DNA of 64,000 nt from Gammaproteobacteria bacterium. Lineage in GTDB: Bacteria; Pseudomonadota; Gammaproteobacteria; Arenicellales; JAANXG01. Of this stretch, positions 44,518-52,738 are shown in pieces. Made by a program: the position numbers and the translations under genes. Every line of letters begins with the position of its first letter. Positions within the stretch are counted from its first letter, which is position 1. Below the pieces are notes generated by a model. It had not been told where the DNA came from and ran no database searches. It saw only the letters and a program-made list of their open reading frames with translations. The DNA is taken from NCBI GenBank assembly GCA_024639325.1, contig JAHEIO010000005.1:28330-92329 (forward strand). Direction: 5' to 3'.

Positions 44518-45954
44518 TCATGGTAACGGACCGACGAAGCGGGCGGGTTCCGCGACCGATATGCTGCCGTCTGCGGAATGCAGTCTGAACTGTACTTCGG
44601 TGCTTTGCGACTTCAGATCAACCGGGTTTATTCTGAGCCGGGCCGTAACGTCCGCCACCGCTCCGGCTTCGATGGTGACCTCCGGTTGCTCGATCAGCAG
44701 TTCCATCTCGGGCTGATCCTCCAGCGTTAATACGTAGCTGTGCATTTGATTGTCTTTGTTGAGGATTCGCAGGGTGTACACGTTTTCGACTAGGCCCTCG
44801 CCGGTTTCGCGGAACAGCGCATTTCGATCTCGTATGACGTCCATTTTCGTCGGCGTTCGCGCGGCAATGCTACCCACAACGGCGATCAGAAGCGTAATCA
44901 ATATGGCCGCATAAATCATCACCCGGGGTCGGATAGTATGCGCCGGCTTGCCGTCCAGCGCGTTTTCCGTGGTGTAGCGCACCAGTCCCGGTTCATATCC
45001 CAGTCGGTCCATGACATCGTCACAGGCATCTACACAGGCCGCACAGCCGATGCACTGGTACTGCAGCCCGTTCCTGATGTCGATGCCGGTCGGGCACACC
45101 TGTACGCACATCGTGCAGTCGATGCAGTCGCCAAGACCCGCCTTCCTCGGGTCGACACTGCGCTTGCGTGACCCGCGCGGTTCCCCGCGGACCGTATCAT
45201 AGGAAATTATCAGGGTGTCTTTATCGAACATGGCGCTTTGGAAGCGTGCATAGGGACACATATAGATACAGACCTGCTCCCGCAGCCAGCCCGCGTTGCC
45301 ATAGGTAGCGAATCCGTAGAACAGAACCCAGAATGTCTCCCAGGGACCCAGCCCCAGCGTCAGTAGGCTCTGCCCAAGGTCTCTGATCGGGGTAAAGTAG
45401 CCTACGAACGTGTACCCGGTCCACAGAGAGAGCGCAATCCACGCGCCGTGTTTCGCCCCTTTGATAGCGAGCTTCCTGCCGTTCCAGGGCGCTTTGTCGA
45501 GTTTGATCTGCCGCATGCGATCGCCCTCGATCTTTCGCTCGATCCATAAAAATACTTCAGTCCATACCGTCTGCGGGCAGGCATAGCCACACCACAGTCT
45601 GCCGGCCAGAGCGGTAAAGAAAAAAAGCGACAAGGCGGCCAGGATAAGCAAAGCGGAAAGGTAGATCAGGTCCTGTGGCCAGAAGATGAGGCCGAAAATA
45701 TAGAACTTACGACCGGGCAGGTCGAACAGAATTGCCTGCCGGTCGTCCCACATCAACCAGGGGGTAAAGTAATAAATACTCATCAGCGCGACGACGCCGC
45801 TCAATCTGAGTCGGGCAAACAGGCCGTGCACCTGGCGCGGGTAGATTTTCTGGCGCTTTTCGTAAAGCGCCTGCTCGAGGTCCTCGTGTCTGCCGTGTTT
45901 GGCTACCTGACTGGTTGTCCCGTAATCAGACTTCGCCAGTGATTCAGTCTCCAT
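44518..45954 (-). CDS. ccoG: cbb3 oxidase assembly protein CcoG (RdxA/FixG)
   Basis: 478 residues. Several membrane helices surround GRLWCGYACPQTVW, followed by the two 4Fe-4S motifs CIDCTMCVQVCP and CIGCAACVDACD, and a C-terminal Ig-like periplasmic domain. CcoG has been shown in other bacteria to reduce Cu(II) for cbb3 assembly. It is 45 bases after ccoP. Confidence 0.95.
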   Translation of the reverse strand: METESLAKSDYGTTSQVAKHGRHEDLEQALYEKRQKIYPRQVHGLFARLRLSGVVALMSIYYFTPWLMWDDRQAILFDLPGRKFYIFGLIFWPQDLIYLSALLILAALSLFFFTALAGRLWCGYACPQTVWTEVFLWIERKIEGDRMRQIKLDKAPWNGRKLAIKGAKHGAWIALSLWTGYTFVGYFTPIRDLGQSLLTLGLGPWETFWVLFYGFATYGNAGWLREQVCIYMCPYARFQSAMFDKDTLIISYDTVRGEPRGSRKRSVDPRKAGLGDCIDCTMCVQVCPTGIDIRNGLQYQCIGCAACVDACDDVMDRLGYEPGLVRYTTENALDGKPAHTIRPRVMIYAAILITLLIAVVGSIAARTPTKMDVIRDRNALFRETGEGLVENVYTLRILNKDNQMHSYVLTLEDQPEMELLIEQPEVTIEAGAVADVTARLRINPVDLKSQSTEVQFRLHSADGSISVAEPARFVGPLP

Positions 45955-45999
45955 AACAACGGTACCGGCGCGTCATTAAACACATCTTTGCCACAAGAA

Positions 46000-46911
46000 T
46001 TAATCTTTTTCGTATTCCTGCGACAGGCTGTAGACATAGGCGGCAAGAACGTGAATCCGATCTTCGCCCAGGAAGTCTTTATGTGCCGGCATTTGGCCAT
46101 TACGCCCGAGGTTGATGGTTTCGATGATCGATTCTTTCGAGCCGCCGTACTGCCAGATCCGGTCGGTGAGATTGGGTGCACCAAGGGCTTGATTTCCCTT
46201 GCCATCAGCACCGTGGCAAGCGGCGCAAAGCGAGTCGAATTGGACCTTGCCTTTAGTTGCCGCCCCCACATCATGCTGCCGGCCGCTCAGGCTCAGCACG
46301 TATTCAGTGACGTCTCGCACTCCGTCCGCACCAATAACCGCTTCCCAAGGCGGCATGACACCATTTCGCCCGGCTACGATGCTTGTCTTGATCTGATCGG
46401 GCAAGCCGCCGTAGAGCCAATTCTGATCCCGCAGATTCGGAAAGCCCTTCGCCCCGCGGGCATCAGACCCGTGACACCCCGAGCAGTAGTTAGCGTACAG
46501 GCGCTCCCCCGTCTTCAGAGCGTCGGGGTTTTTGGCAAGCGTCTCGATGTTGACGGCGGCGTATTTTTTATAAAGCGGCCCGTAATCTGCCTCGGCTTTC
46601 TCGACCTGGGCCTCGTACTGACCCTTCGACGACCAGCCCAACATGCCGGTGAAATTTCCCAGCCCGGGATAGAGCACGAGGTATACAATCCCAAACACCA
46701 GCGTAATGATGAACATATTCAACCACCAGCCGGGCAGGGGATTATTGTATTCCTCGAGATCACCGTCCCAAATGTGACCCGTTTTTTCGGCCTCTTCACC
46801 AGGCACCTTGGTGCCACGGTTGCTGAATATGAGAGGAAACAGGGCGACTATCCCGATTACGGTCGGGATGATAATGAACCAGTTCCAAAAACCACTTACG
46901 AAATCAGCCAT
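46000..46911 (-). CDS. ccoP: cbb3 oxidase di-heme cytochrome c subunit CcoP
   Basis: 303 residues. The start MADFVSGFWNW is the family N-terminus; two membrane helices and the motif NPLPGWWLNMFIITLVFGIVYL follow. Two heme-c sites, CSGCH and CAACH, lie in the periplasmic part, with axial Met residues in GVMPPW and GQMPAH. It feeds electrons through CcoO to CcoN. The start overlaps ccoQ by eight bases. Confidence 0.96.
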   Translation of the reverse strand: MADFVSGFWNWFIIIPTVIGIVALFPLIFSNRGTKVPGEEAEKTGHIWDGDLEEYNNPLPGWWLNMFIITLVFGIVYLVLYPGLGNFTGMLGWSSKGQYEAQVEKAEADYGPLYKKYAAVNIETLAKNPDALKTGERLYANYCSGCHGSDARGAKGFPNLRDQNWLYGGLPDQIKTSIVAGRNGVMPPWEAVIGADGVRDVTEYVLSLSGRQHDVGAATKGKVQFDSLCAACHGADGKGNQALGAPNLTDRIWQYGGSKESIIETINLGRNGQMPAHKDFLGEDRIHVLAAYVYSLSQEYEKD

Positions 46912-47065
46912 CTTTTCGATCCGTTTTTTCCAGTAAATCGTCGTCAAGGGGGAGGCGAGCGGCCTCGTCAAAGCGTTTTTTGCTGTTCGAACTCCAGGCC
47001 CAGATGATGATGCCGATAAACAGCACGAAGAGGGCGACGGTCCAGATGATGTGGAACACAATCAT
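46904..47065 (-). CDS. ccoQ: cbb3 oxidase small subunit CcoQ
   Basis: 53 residues: one membrane helix (WTVALFVLFIGIIIWAW, about 8-24) followed by a charged tail (SKKRFDEAARLPLDDDLLE) that is typical of CcoQ/FixQ. It lies between ccoO and ccoP, 5 bases after ccoO and overlapping the ccoP start, the standard N-O-Q-P order. It stabilises CcoP binding. Confidence 0.93.
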   Translation of the reverse strand: MIVFHIIWTVALFVLFIGIIIWAWSSNSKKRFDEAARLPLDDDLLEKTDRKDG

Positions 47066-47070
47066 GAATA

Positions 47071-47682
47071 CTATCGCCTCGTTTTGATCGATGTGCCGAG
47101 GCTTTGCAGGTACGCAATTACCGCGTCCATTTCGGTCTTGCCGGCCACGCTTGTCTGGGCACCCCGGATATCCTCCTCAGAATATGGATGACCCAGGGTT
47201 CTCAAAACCAGCATCTTGCGAATCGTGGAATTCGCATCCACGGCGTTGTCACGCAGCCACGGATAACCCGGCATGATCGATTCGGGGACGACATCACGCG
47301 GATTGATCAGGTGAACACGGTGCCAATCGTCGCTATAGCGGCCGCCGACGCGAGCCAGATCCGGGCCGGTGCGCTTCGAACCCCACTGGAACGGGCGATC
47401 GAATACGAATTCACCCGCGACCGAGTAGTGGCCGTAGCGTTCCGTTTCCGAGCGAAATGGACGGATCATCTGCGAATGGCAGGTATAACAGCCCTCGCGC
47501 ACGTACACATCCCGTCCGACGAGTTGAAGCGGGGAATGAGGCCTCAATCCGGCCACGGCTTCAGTCGTGCTGGTTTGGAAGAACAGCGGAACGATCTGGA
47601 CTATTCCACCGACACTGACCACAAGAAAGGTCAACACAATGAGCCATCCGACATTTTTTTCGGCTTTTTGCTGTAGTGACAT
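47071..47682 (-). CDS. ccoO: cbb3 oxidase mono-heme cytochrome c subunit CcoO
   Basis: 203 residues with an N-terminal membrane helix ([25 protein letters not shown]), the heme-c motif [13 protein letters not shown] and the axial Met in IMPGYPWL. A strong AGGAGG ribosome-binding site precedes the ATG. It lies 9 bases after ccoN. Confidence 0.97.
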   Translation of the reverse strand: MSLQQKAEKNVGWLIVLTFLVVSVGGIVQIVPLFFQTSTTEAVAGLRPHSPLQLVGRDVYVREGCYTCHSQMIRPFRSETERYGHYSVAGEFVFDRPFQWGSKRTGPDLARVGGRYSDDWHRVHLINPRDVVPESIMPGYPWLRDNAVDANSTIRKMLVLRTLGHPYSEEDIRGAQTSVAGKTEMDAVIAYLQSLGTSIKTRR

Positions 47683-47691
47683 GTGACCTCC

Positions 47692-49104
47692 TCAGGCTGC
47701 GCTGGGCGCCGCTTGTTTGACCGCAACCGGTGCCATGATAGTGCGGGCAATGTTGTAAGCCATAATCAACATGCCGCTCAGATACAGGAGGCCGCCCAGA
47801 AACCGCACCACATAGTAGGGGTGCATTGCCTGCACGCTTTCCACGAAGCTGTAGGTCAGCGTGCCGTCGGCATCGAATGCGCGCCACATCAGCCCCTGCA
47901 TGATCCCGGAGATCCACATCGCGGTGATGTACAGAACGATGCCTATGGTCGCGACCCAGAAGTGGATTTCGACCAGCTTCATGCTGAACAGTTCGCGGTT
48001 GAAAAGCCTGGGGATCAGGTAATACATGGCGCCGATGGAAATGAAGCCAACCCAGCCCAGGGCGCCGGAATGGACGTGTCCGATGGTCCAGTCGGTGTAG
48101 TGGGAGAGGGCGTTGACCGTCTTGATCGACATCATCGGGCCTTCGAATGTCGACATGCCGTAAAAAGAGACGGACACGATGAGGAACTTCAGGATCGGAT
48201 CGGTTCTAAGTTTTTCCCACGCACCGGACAGCGTCATGATGCCGTTGATCATCCCGCCCCAGGACGGCGCCAGCAGGATCAGGGAAAAAACCATGCCCAG
48301 GGACTGGGTCCAGTCAGGCAGGGCCGAGTAGTGCAGATGGTGCGGCCCGGCCCAGATATAAGTGAATGCGAGGGCCCAGAAATGCACCACGGACAACCGG
48401 TACGAATAGATCGGACGCTCGACCTGCTTGGGAATGAAGTAATACATGATGCCTAAAAATCCGGCGGTCAGGAAGAAGCCGACCGCATTGTGCCCGTACC
48501 ACCATTGCACCATGGCGTCCTGGACACCCGCGTACGCGGAGTAAGATTTCCACATCGACACCGGAAGCGCCGCGCTGTTAACTACATGAAGCAGCGCAAT
48601 GGTCAGAATGAACGCGCCGAAGAACCAGTTGGCGACGTAGATATGCTGAACCTTCCTGACCACCATCGTACCGAAAAACACCACCGCGTAGGCCACCCAC
48701 ACCACGGTGATGAGAATGTCGATGGGCCACTCGAGTTCGGCATATTCCTTGCTGGTCGTGATACCCAATGGCAGGGTAACGGCGGCGGACACAATGATCA
48801 GTTGCCAGCCCCAGAATGTGAAGGCCGCAAGTTTGTCCGATATCAATCTGACACCACAGGTCCTCTGCACCACGTAGTAAGAAGTCGCAAACAGGGCGCT
48901 GCCGCCAAAAGCAAATATAACGGCATTGGTGTGCAGCGGCCGGAGGCGGCCGAATGTCAGCCAGGGGACGTCGAAATTGAGCAGCGGCCATGCCATCTGG
49001 GCCGCAATGAGTACGCCCACCAGCATGCCGACCACGCCCCACACGACGGTCATCACCGCGAACTGCCGGACGACCTTATAATTGTACGTTTCCGAACTCG
49101 TCAT
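47692..49104 (-). CDS. ccoN: cbb3 oxidase catalytic subunit CcoN
   Basis: 470 residues and about 12 membrane helices. Heme and CuB ligands are visible as [48 protein letters not shown] and [17 protein letters not shown]. CcoN reduces oxygen to water with high affinity. A Yip1-family gene precedes it by 18 bases, so the promoter is probably further upstream near the ANR-type box at 49949. Confidence 0.97.
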   Translation of the reverse strand: MTSSETYNYKVVRQFAVMTVVWGVVGMLVGVLIAAQMAWPLLNFDVPWLTFGRLRPLHTNAVIFAFGGSALFATSYYVVQRTCGVRLISDKLAAFTFWGWQLIIVSAAVTLPLGITTSKEYAELEWPIDILITVVWVAYAVVFFGTMVVRKVQHIYVANWFFGAFILTIALLHVVNSAALPVSMWKSYSAYAGVQDAMVQWWYGHNAVGFFLTAGFLGIMYYFIPKQVERPIYSYRLSVVHFWALAFTYIWAGPHHLHYSALPDWTQSLGMVFSLILLAPSWGGMINGIMTLSGAWEKLRTDPILKFLIVSVSFYGMSTFEGPMMSIKTVNALSHYTDWTIGHVHSGALGWVGFISIGAMYYLIPRLFNRELFSMKLVEIHFWVATIGIVLYITAMWISGIMQGLMWRAFDADGTLTYSFVESVQAMHPYYVVRFLGGLLYLSGMLIMAYNIARTIMAPVAVKQAAPSAA

Positions 49105-49122
49105 ACTTGTTTTATCTCCGAA

Positions 49123-49728
49123 TCAACCTGACATAAAGGCCGGGCCGAGCCCGTAGCTCCACAACACAACTGTTGACGCAAGCAGCCCGACCAACGCCAC
49201 CAGTCCCACCGCGAGCACCGCGCTGGCGAACAAAAACCCTTTCTCCTGGGGAATCTCCATCATGATGGGCACACCGGAATACAGCAGGTAAACCGTATAT
49301 GCGAGAGCGGGAAGGCCAAACAGAAAGTTTACCCACAGCACCGGATAGACCTGAAAAACGCCGATAAGAAACAGCGGTACAGCGGTGTAGGCGGCTAGGG
49401 CAAGACAGCGCGCCAAGGGCTTCTGATCCCCGTAAGTCTCGGACATCCAGCGGATCATCATGGCAATGGCGAATACCGATACCAGGATCGCGCCAAAGTA
49501 GGCCAAGCTGATCTGCAGGGCGCTGCCGGAGGTGAGCATGACAGGGTCTCTGGCGCCGATCTGCCAGCCAAACTGTGTCGTCCCAATGAATCCCGCCACC
49601 GGGGAAACGAGGGCTAGGGGAATAACCGTGCTGATGTAGGTTTCGAATACGGAACGGTTGTCGTCACGGATCTTGGCCCAGGCGACTCGTGGTTCCGTGA
49701 GGATGCCCCAAACGTGTTTCAATATCAC
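49123..49728 (-). CDS. Yip1-family membrane protein at the head of the cco operon
   Basis: 201 residues with five hydrophobic segments, beginning HVWGILTEPRVAWAKI, the YIP1 domain start. Bacterial Yip1 proteins have no settled role. Being first in an apparent transcription unit with ccoN (18-base gap) suggests shared low-oxygen expression and perhaps help with oxidase assembly, but this is inference. Confidence 0.78.
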   Translation of the reverse strand: MILKHVWGILTEPRVAWAKIRDDNRSVFETYISTVIPLALVSPVAGFIGTTQFGWQIGARDPVMLTSGSALQISLAYFGAILVSVFAIAMMIRWMSETYGDQKPLARCLALAAYTAVPLFLIGVFQVYPVLWVNFLFGLPALAYTVYLLYSGVPIMMEIPQEKGFLFASAVLAVGLVALVGLLASTVVLWSYGLGPAFMSG

Positions 49729-49948
49729 CGACTCAATCCTCCCGTTTTGATTGTGCGTTTGTCTGATTTTTGCACCGGACGTTGCCGGCCGTTAGTGGTC
49801 TGTTAGCAATACTGCGACGATGAATATTGGGACGTGACGATGCCATGCACAGCGATTTATGACGGTTGGCAATCACGTAGTGATGTCGAACTTGTTGATA
49901 TCGAAAAATGCGCGGTGCGTAGCATGAAGTCCGGGACCTGACCGCGTC

Positions 49949-49962
49949 TTGACCAGGGTCAA
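49949..49962. promoter_or_regulatory. ANR/FNR-type box upstream of yip1-ccoNOQP
   Basis: TTGACCAGGGTCAA is a perfect inverted repeat of the form TTGAC-N4-GTCAA, a variant accepted by ANR. It is about 220 bases before the Yip1 gene and is the only good candidate in the region, so FNR (39754) probably drives the oxidase operon from here. Confidence 0.6.
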
Positions 49963-49981
49963 GATTCTAGGGCGCTGAATC

Positions 49982-50004
49982 AAAAAATAAAAGCCTGAGA
50001 GGCT
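49982..50004 (-). terminator. Intrinsic terminator downstream of the Nudix gene
   Basis: Read on the minus strand: AGCCT, loop CTC, AGGCT, then TTTTATTTTTT. The stem is short (5 bp) but the T-run is clear. It lies about 170 bases after the Nudix stop codon and just before the cco control box, isolating the two units. Confidence 0.65.
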
Positions 50005-50177
50005 GATAACCGGGGCCGATGGCTCTGGCCGGCATTTCTCACCAGTGGTCTGTGGCTGCTTGTTTTAGGTTTCGTGCGGCGATCTGTAATTGCGCATAAT
50101 GTATATTATGTTAAATAGAAGAACTGGGTGAGAATATCGCTATGAAGCGATGTGTATTGATCGAGCTACTCCGCGGC

Positions 50178-50597
50178 TTATTTAGAGGCCAACATCTGCG
50201 GCACGCGACCGACGATCTTTTTCAAAGCAGGTTCCTGCAGGCGCTCAACCGCCGTGTCGACGTCGACCCATTCACGGTCGCGATACTGTTCCTCCCACGC
50301 ATCGTGAACCTTGGTGACGAACATGAGATAGACATCGACAGTACACGTGCCTCCCCATTTATCGTAGCGATAGGTTCCTAGGGCGTCAGGCCGGACGTCT
50401 CCTTCGATGCCCGCTTCTTCCAGCGCCTCTTTCGCGGCCGAGTCCGGCCCGGACAGTTCCGGTTCTTTTACGCCTTTGGGGATTACCCAGCGTTTGCGCT
50501 TTCGGGAGCTAATCAACAGCACTTCGAGGCGACCATTGTGCTTGCGTACTGGAATTACCGCTGACTGATTGAAATAGTGCTCCGGAACCTGGGACAT
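50178..50597 (-). CDS. Nudix hydrolase (diphosphoinositol-polyphosphate phosphohydrolase-like)
   Basis: About 139 residues from ATG 50597. The Nudix box appears as PKGVKEPELSGPDSAAKEALEEAGIEG, of the kind seen in diadenosine- and diphosphoinositol-polyphosphate hydrolases; the central KEALEE matches REUxEE and the early Glu of the strict consensus is shifted by one. The substrate is unknown. An in-frame start at 50699 would add about 34 residues of non-conserved sequence. Confidence 0.85.
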   Translation of the reverse strand: MSQVPEHYFNQSAVIPVRKHNGRLEVLLISSRKRKRWVIPKGVKEPELSGPDSAAKEALEEAGIEGDVRPDALGTYRYDKWGGTCTVDVYLMFVTKVHDAWEEQYRDREWVDVDTAVERLQEPALKKIVGRVPQMLASK

Positions 50598-51019
50598 GGC
50601 GAATGCGTGGTTTCTCGATGTGTTGTTCGTGCGCAATGTACTATTTTGCCCGGTAAGACCGCTAATGTTCATTTGTGATTCTATTGAGCGAATCAGCAAT
50701 TATAATTAAACTGTTTTCTCATATATATCTTGTAACTTACTGTTTTATAGTTTATTTTTTAGCATACGATATTTTACTTTAAGACGCTTTTTCCATGAAA
50801 ATTGTTCTAGCCGGTCTCGTTATATGCGTTGCCGTGTTAAAGTTTGGTCCGTCGCGTTCCCCGCTTTTTTCTCGCGATGGCACTTGAAAGCTGTTACCGA
50901 AAGCATCATTGACTGCGCTGCAGGTTATAAACTGAAGACTGGATTCTACCAAGGCACTTATGCCGCATCGTCGACATGGCATGTCGTGCCACACGCAACT
51001 CCTCCGGATTACTGAATAA
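50598..51019. other. AT-rich gap before the aldehyde oxidoreductase gene
   Basis: About 420 bases, very AT-rich at 50690-50790. A tiny open frame at 50795-50887 (30 codons, start MKIVLAGLVICVAVLKFG) is signal-like but has no recognisable homologue and no ribosome-binding site, so it is not called as a gene. No operator was recognised. Confidence 0.4.
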
Positions 51020-52735
51020 ATGCGCACGTACCTCGATATTGACCTCGATACCCGTACAGTCAAAAAAAACCCTCAATCCGGCCGGGACCTGGTCGATACG
51101 GGCCGTTATTTCATTGCCCGGACCCTGGTCGATTGCGGTGCGGCAACGGTCGATCCGTTGTCCGGCGACAATCCCCTGATCTTCTCCGTCGGCCCGTTTG
51201 CCGGCACCAACTTTTCCAACGCCAACAGGACGAGCGTCGGTTGCAAGAGCCCACTCACCGGCGGCATCAAGGAAGCCAATGCCGGCGGCAGTTTTGGCGT
51301 GGCGTTGGGACAGCTGCACATAGCCGGATTTACCCTTCACGGCGCCTCAACCGAATGGGTCGTCATTCATTTTGCCAAAGACGGTTCGATCAGTTTTGAC
51401 GCCGCCGATGCGTACCTCGGCCTTGGGAATATGGAAGCCGCACAAAAGCTCCATGACAAGTATGGAAAAAAAGTCAGCCTGGCTTTGTGTGGGCCGGTCG
51501 GTGAATATCAGGGATTGTTGTCCGGCATCGCCATCAGCGATATCGACCGCCGCCCCACCCGCCTAGCGGCACGCGGCGGCGTCGGGGCCGTCATGGGCGT
51601 CAAGAAGGTCAAAGCCATTGTCGCGGACATGGACAAGATGCCCGAGCTGCACGATCGCAAGAAGTTTATGTCCGCCGTCAAGGAGTATGGGAAAGAACTG
51701 CGCGCCGATGACCTGGTTGATGTGTACAAGAAACTCGGCACCGCCACCATGGCCGATTTCACCAACTACATTGGCGGACTGCCGGTTCGAAATTTCACCG
51801 CGGGTCAGCAATCATCAGGTGACGGTCCGTTCAAAATGGGAGGCGACTTCATCAGGGAGCAGAATCTTGCCCGGGGCGGAACGACCGCGCACGCCTGCAT
51901 GCCGGGCTGCATAATCGAATGCAGCAACGTCTATGCCGATGCGGATGGAAACGAAGTCGTGTCGCCGGTGGAATATGAAACCATCGGGCTCATGGGGACG
52001 AACTGCGGCCTGTCCGATCCGGACGACCTTGCACGCGTCAACGCGGTGGCCAATGACCTGGGTATCGACACCATCGAAGCGGGCGCAATGATCGCCGTCC
52101 TGATGGACGGCGGGGTTGGCGCATTCGGCGATGTCGATTTCATGCTGGACGTGCTGGAGGAAATTCGCAACGGGACCGAAAAGGGCCGCTTGTACGCCCT
52201 GGGGACGGCCCGCGTCGGCGAACACTTCGGTGTGGAGCGCATCCCGGTGATCAAAAAACAGGCGATCAGCGCCTACGACCCACGCGTCATCGAAGTCACC
52301 GGCATCACCATGATGATGACCGCACAGGGTGCCGATCACACCGCCGGCAACGTTCCGCGCATGAAAGCGGATGATAAGTCCACCGATGAGCTGGTCGATG
52401 CAAGCATGGAAACCCAGGTCGTCATGGCCGCCGCCGATTCGCTGGGATTCTGTATCTTCGGGCGCGGCGTCACCAACACCCACCTGGACCTGATCGCGAC
52501 GGCCGTCAACAACGCGGTGGGAACGGACCTGGATGCCGGCTTCTTCGAGGAGCTCGGCCGGGAAACCCTCAGACTCGAGGCGGAATTCAACAGGCAGGCG
52601 GGATTTACGGTCGAGGACGACGAACTGCCCGCTTTCTTTTACGATGAGCCTCTGCCGCCGTCCAACAAGGCCGCCCGATTCCACAGTCAGGAGATAAGGG
52701 ACAGCGTCGAGCGCTGGTGGGCGCGAAACGGATAG
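51020..52735 (+). CDS. Tungsten-type aldehyde:ferredoxin oxidoreductase
   Basis: 571 residues of the AOR family. The N-terminal domain shows DPLSGDNPLIFSVGPFAGT and AGGSFGVALG, used for the bis-pterin tungsten cofactor. The 4Fe-4S ligands are Cys293, Cys297 and Cys301 (CMPGCIIEC) plus a late Cys in LGFCIFG. The first spacing is three residues where Pyrococcus AOR has two. AORs oxidise aldehydes to acids. No ferredoxin or pterin-synthesis gene is nearby. It is convergent with the TMADH-like gene, 3 bases apart. Confidence 0.9.
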   Translation: MRTYLDIDLDTRTVKKNPQSGRDLVDTGRYFIARTLVDCGAATVDPLSGDNPLIFSVGPFAGTNFSNANRTSVGCKSPLTGGIKEANAGGSFGVALGQLHIAGFTLHGASTEWVVIHFAKDGSISFDAADAYLGLGNMEAAQKLHDKYGKKVSLALCGPVGEYQGLLSGIAISDIDRRPTRLAARGGVGAVMGVKKVKAIVADMDKMPELHDRKKFMSAVKEYGKELRADDLVDVYKKLGTATMADFTNYIGGLPVRNFTAGQQSSGDGPFKMGGDFIREQNLARGGTTAHACMPGCIIECSNVYADADGNEVVSPVEYETIGLMGTNCGLSDPDDLARVNAVANDLGIDTIEAGAMIAVLMDGGVGAFGDVDFMLDVLEEIRNGTEKGRLYALGTARVGEHFGVERIPVIKKQAISAYDPRVIEVTGITMMMTAQGADHTAGNVPRMKADDKSTDELVDASMETQVVMAAADSLGFCIFGRGVTNTHLDLIATAVNNAVGTDLDAGFFEELGRETLRLEAEFNRQAGFTVEDDELPAFFYDEPLPPSNKAARFHSQEIRDSVERWWARNG

Positions 52736-52738
52736 AAG

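Larger units (their letters stand above)
49729..50177. other. Control region between the cco operon and the Nudix gene
   Basis: 449 bases without a supported gene. It holds an ANR-type box (49949-49962), an intrinsic terminator facing the cco side (49982-50004) and a half-copy of the dispersed repeat at 50027-50048 (GGCCGGCATTTCTCACCAGT...). The rest is AT-rich and shows no clear structure. Confidence 0.6.

Noticed and set aside
47683..48456. Open frame of about 257 codons on the plus strand opposite ccoN
   Set aside because: The translation is His/Asp-rich without any motif; the ccoN frame on the other strand carries all heme and copper ligands.
51815..52684. Minus-strand frame of about 289 codons opposite the aldehyde oxidoreductase
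   Set aside because: It is antisense to a well-supported AOR with cluster cysteines and has no family motif.
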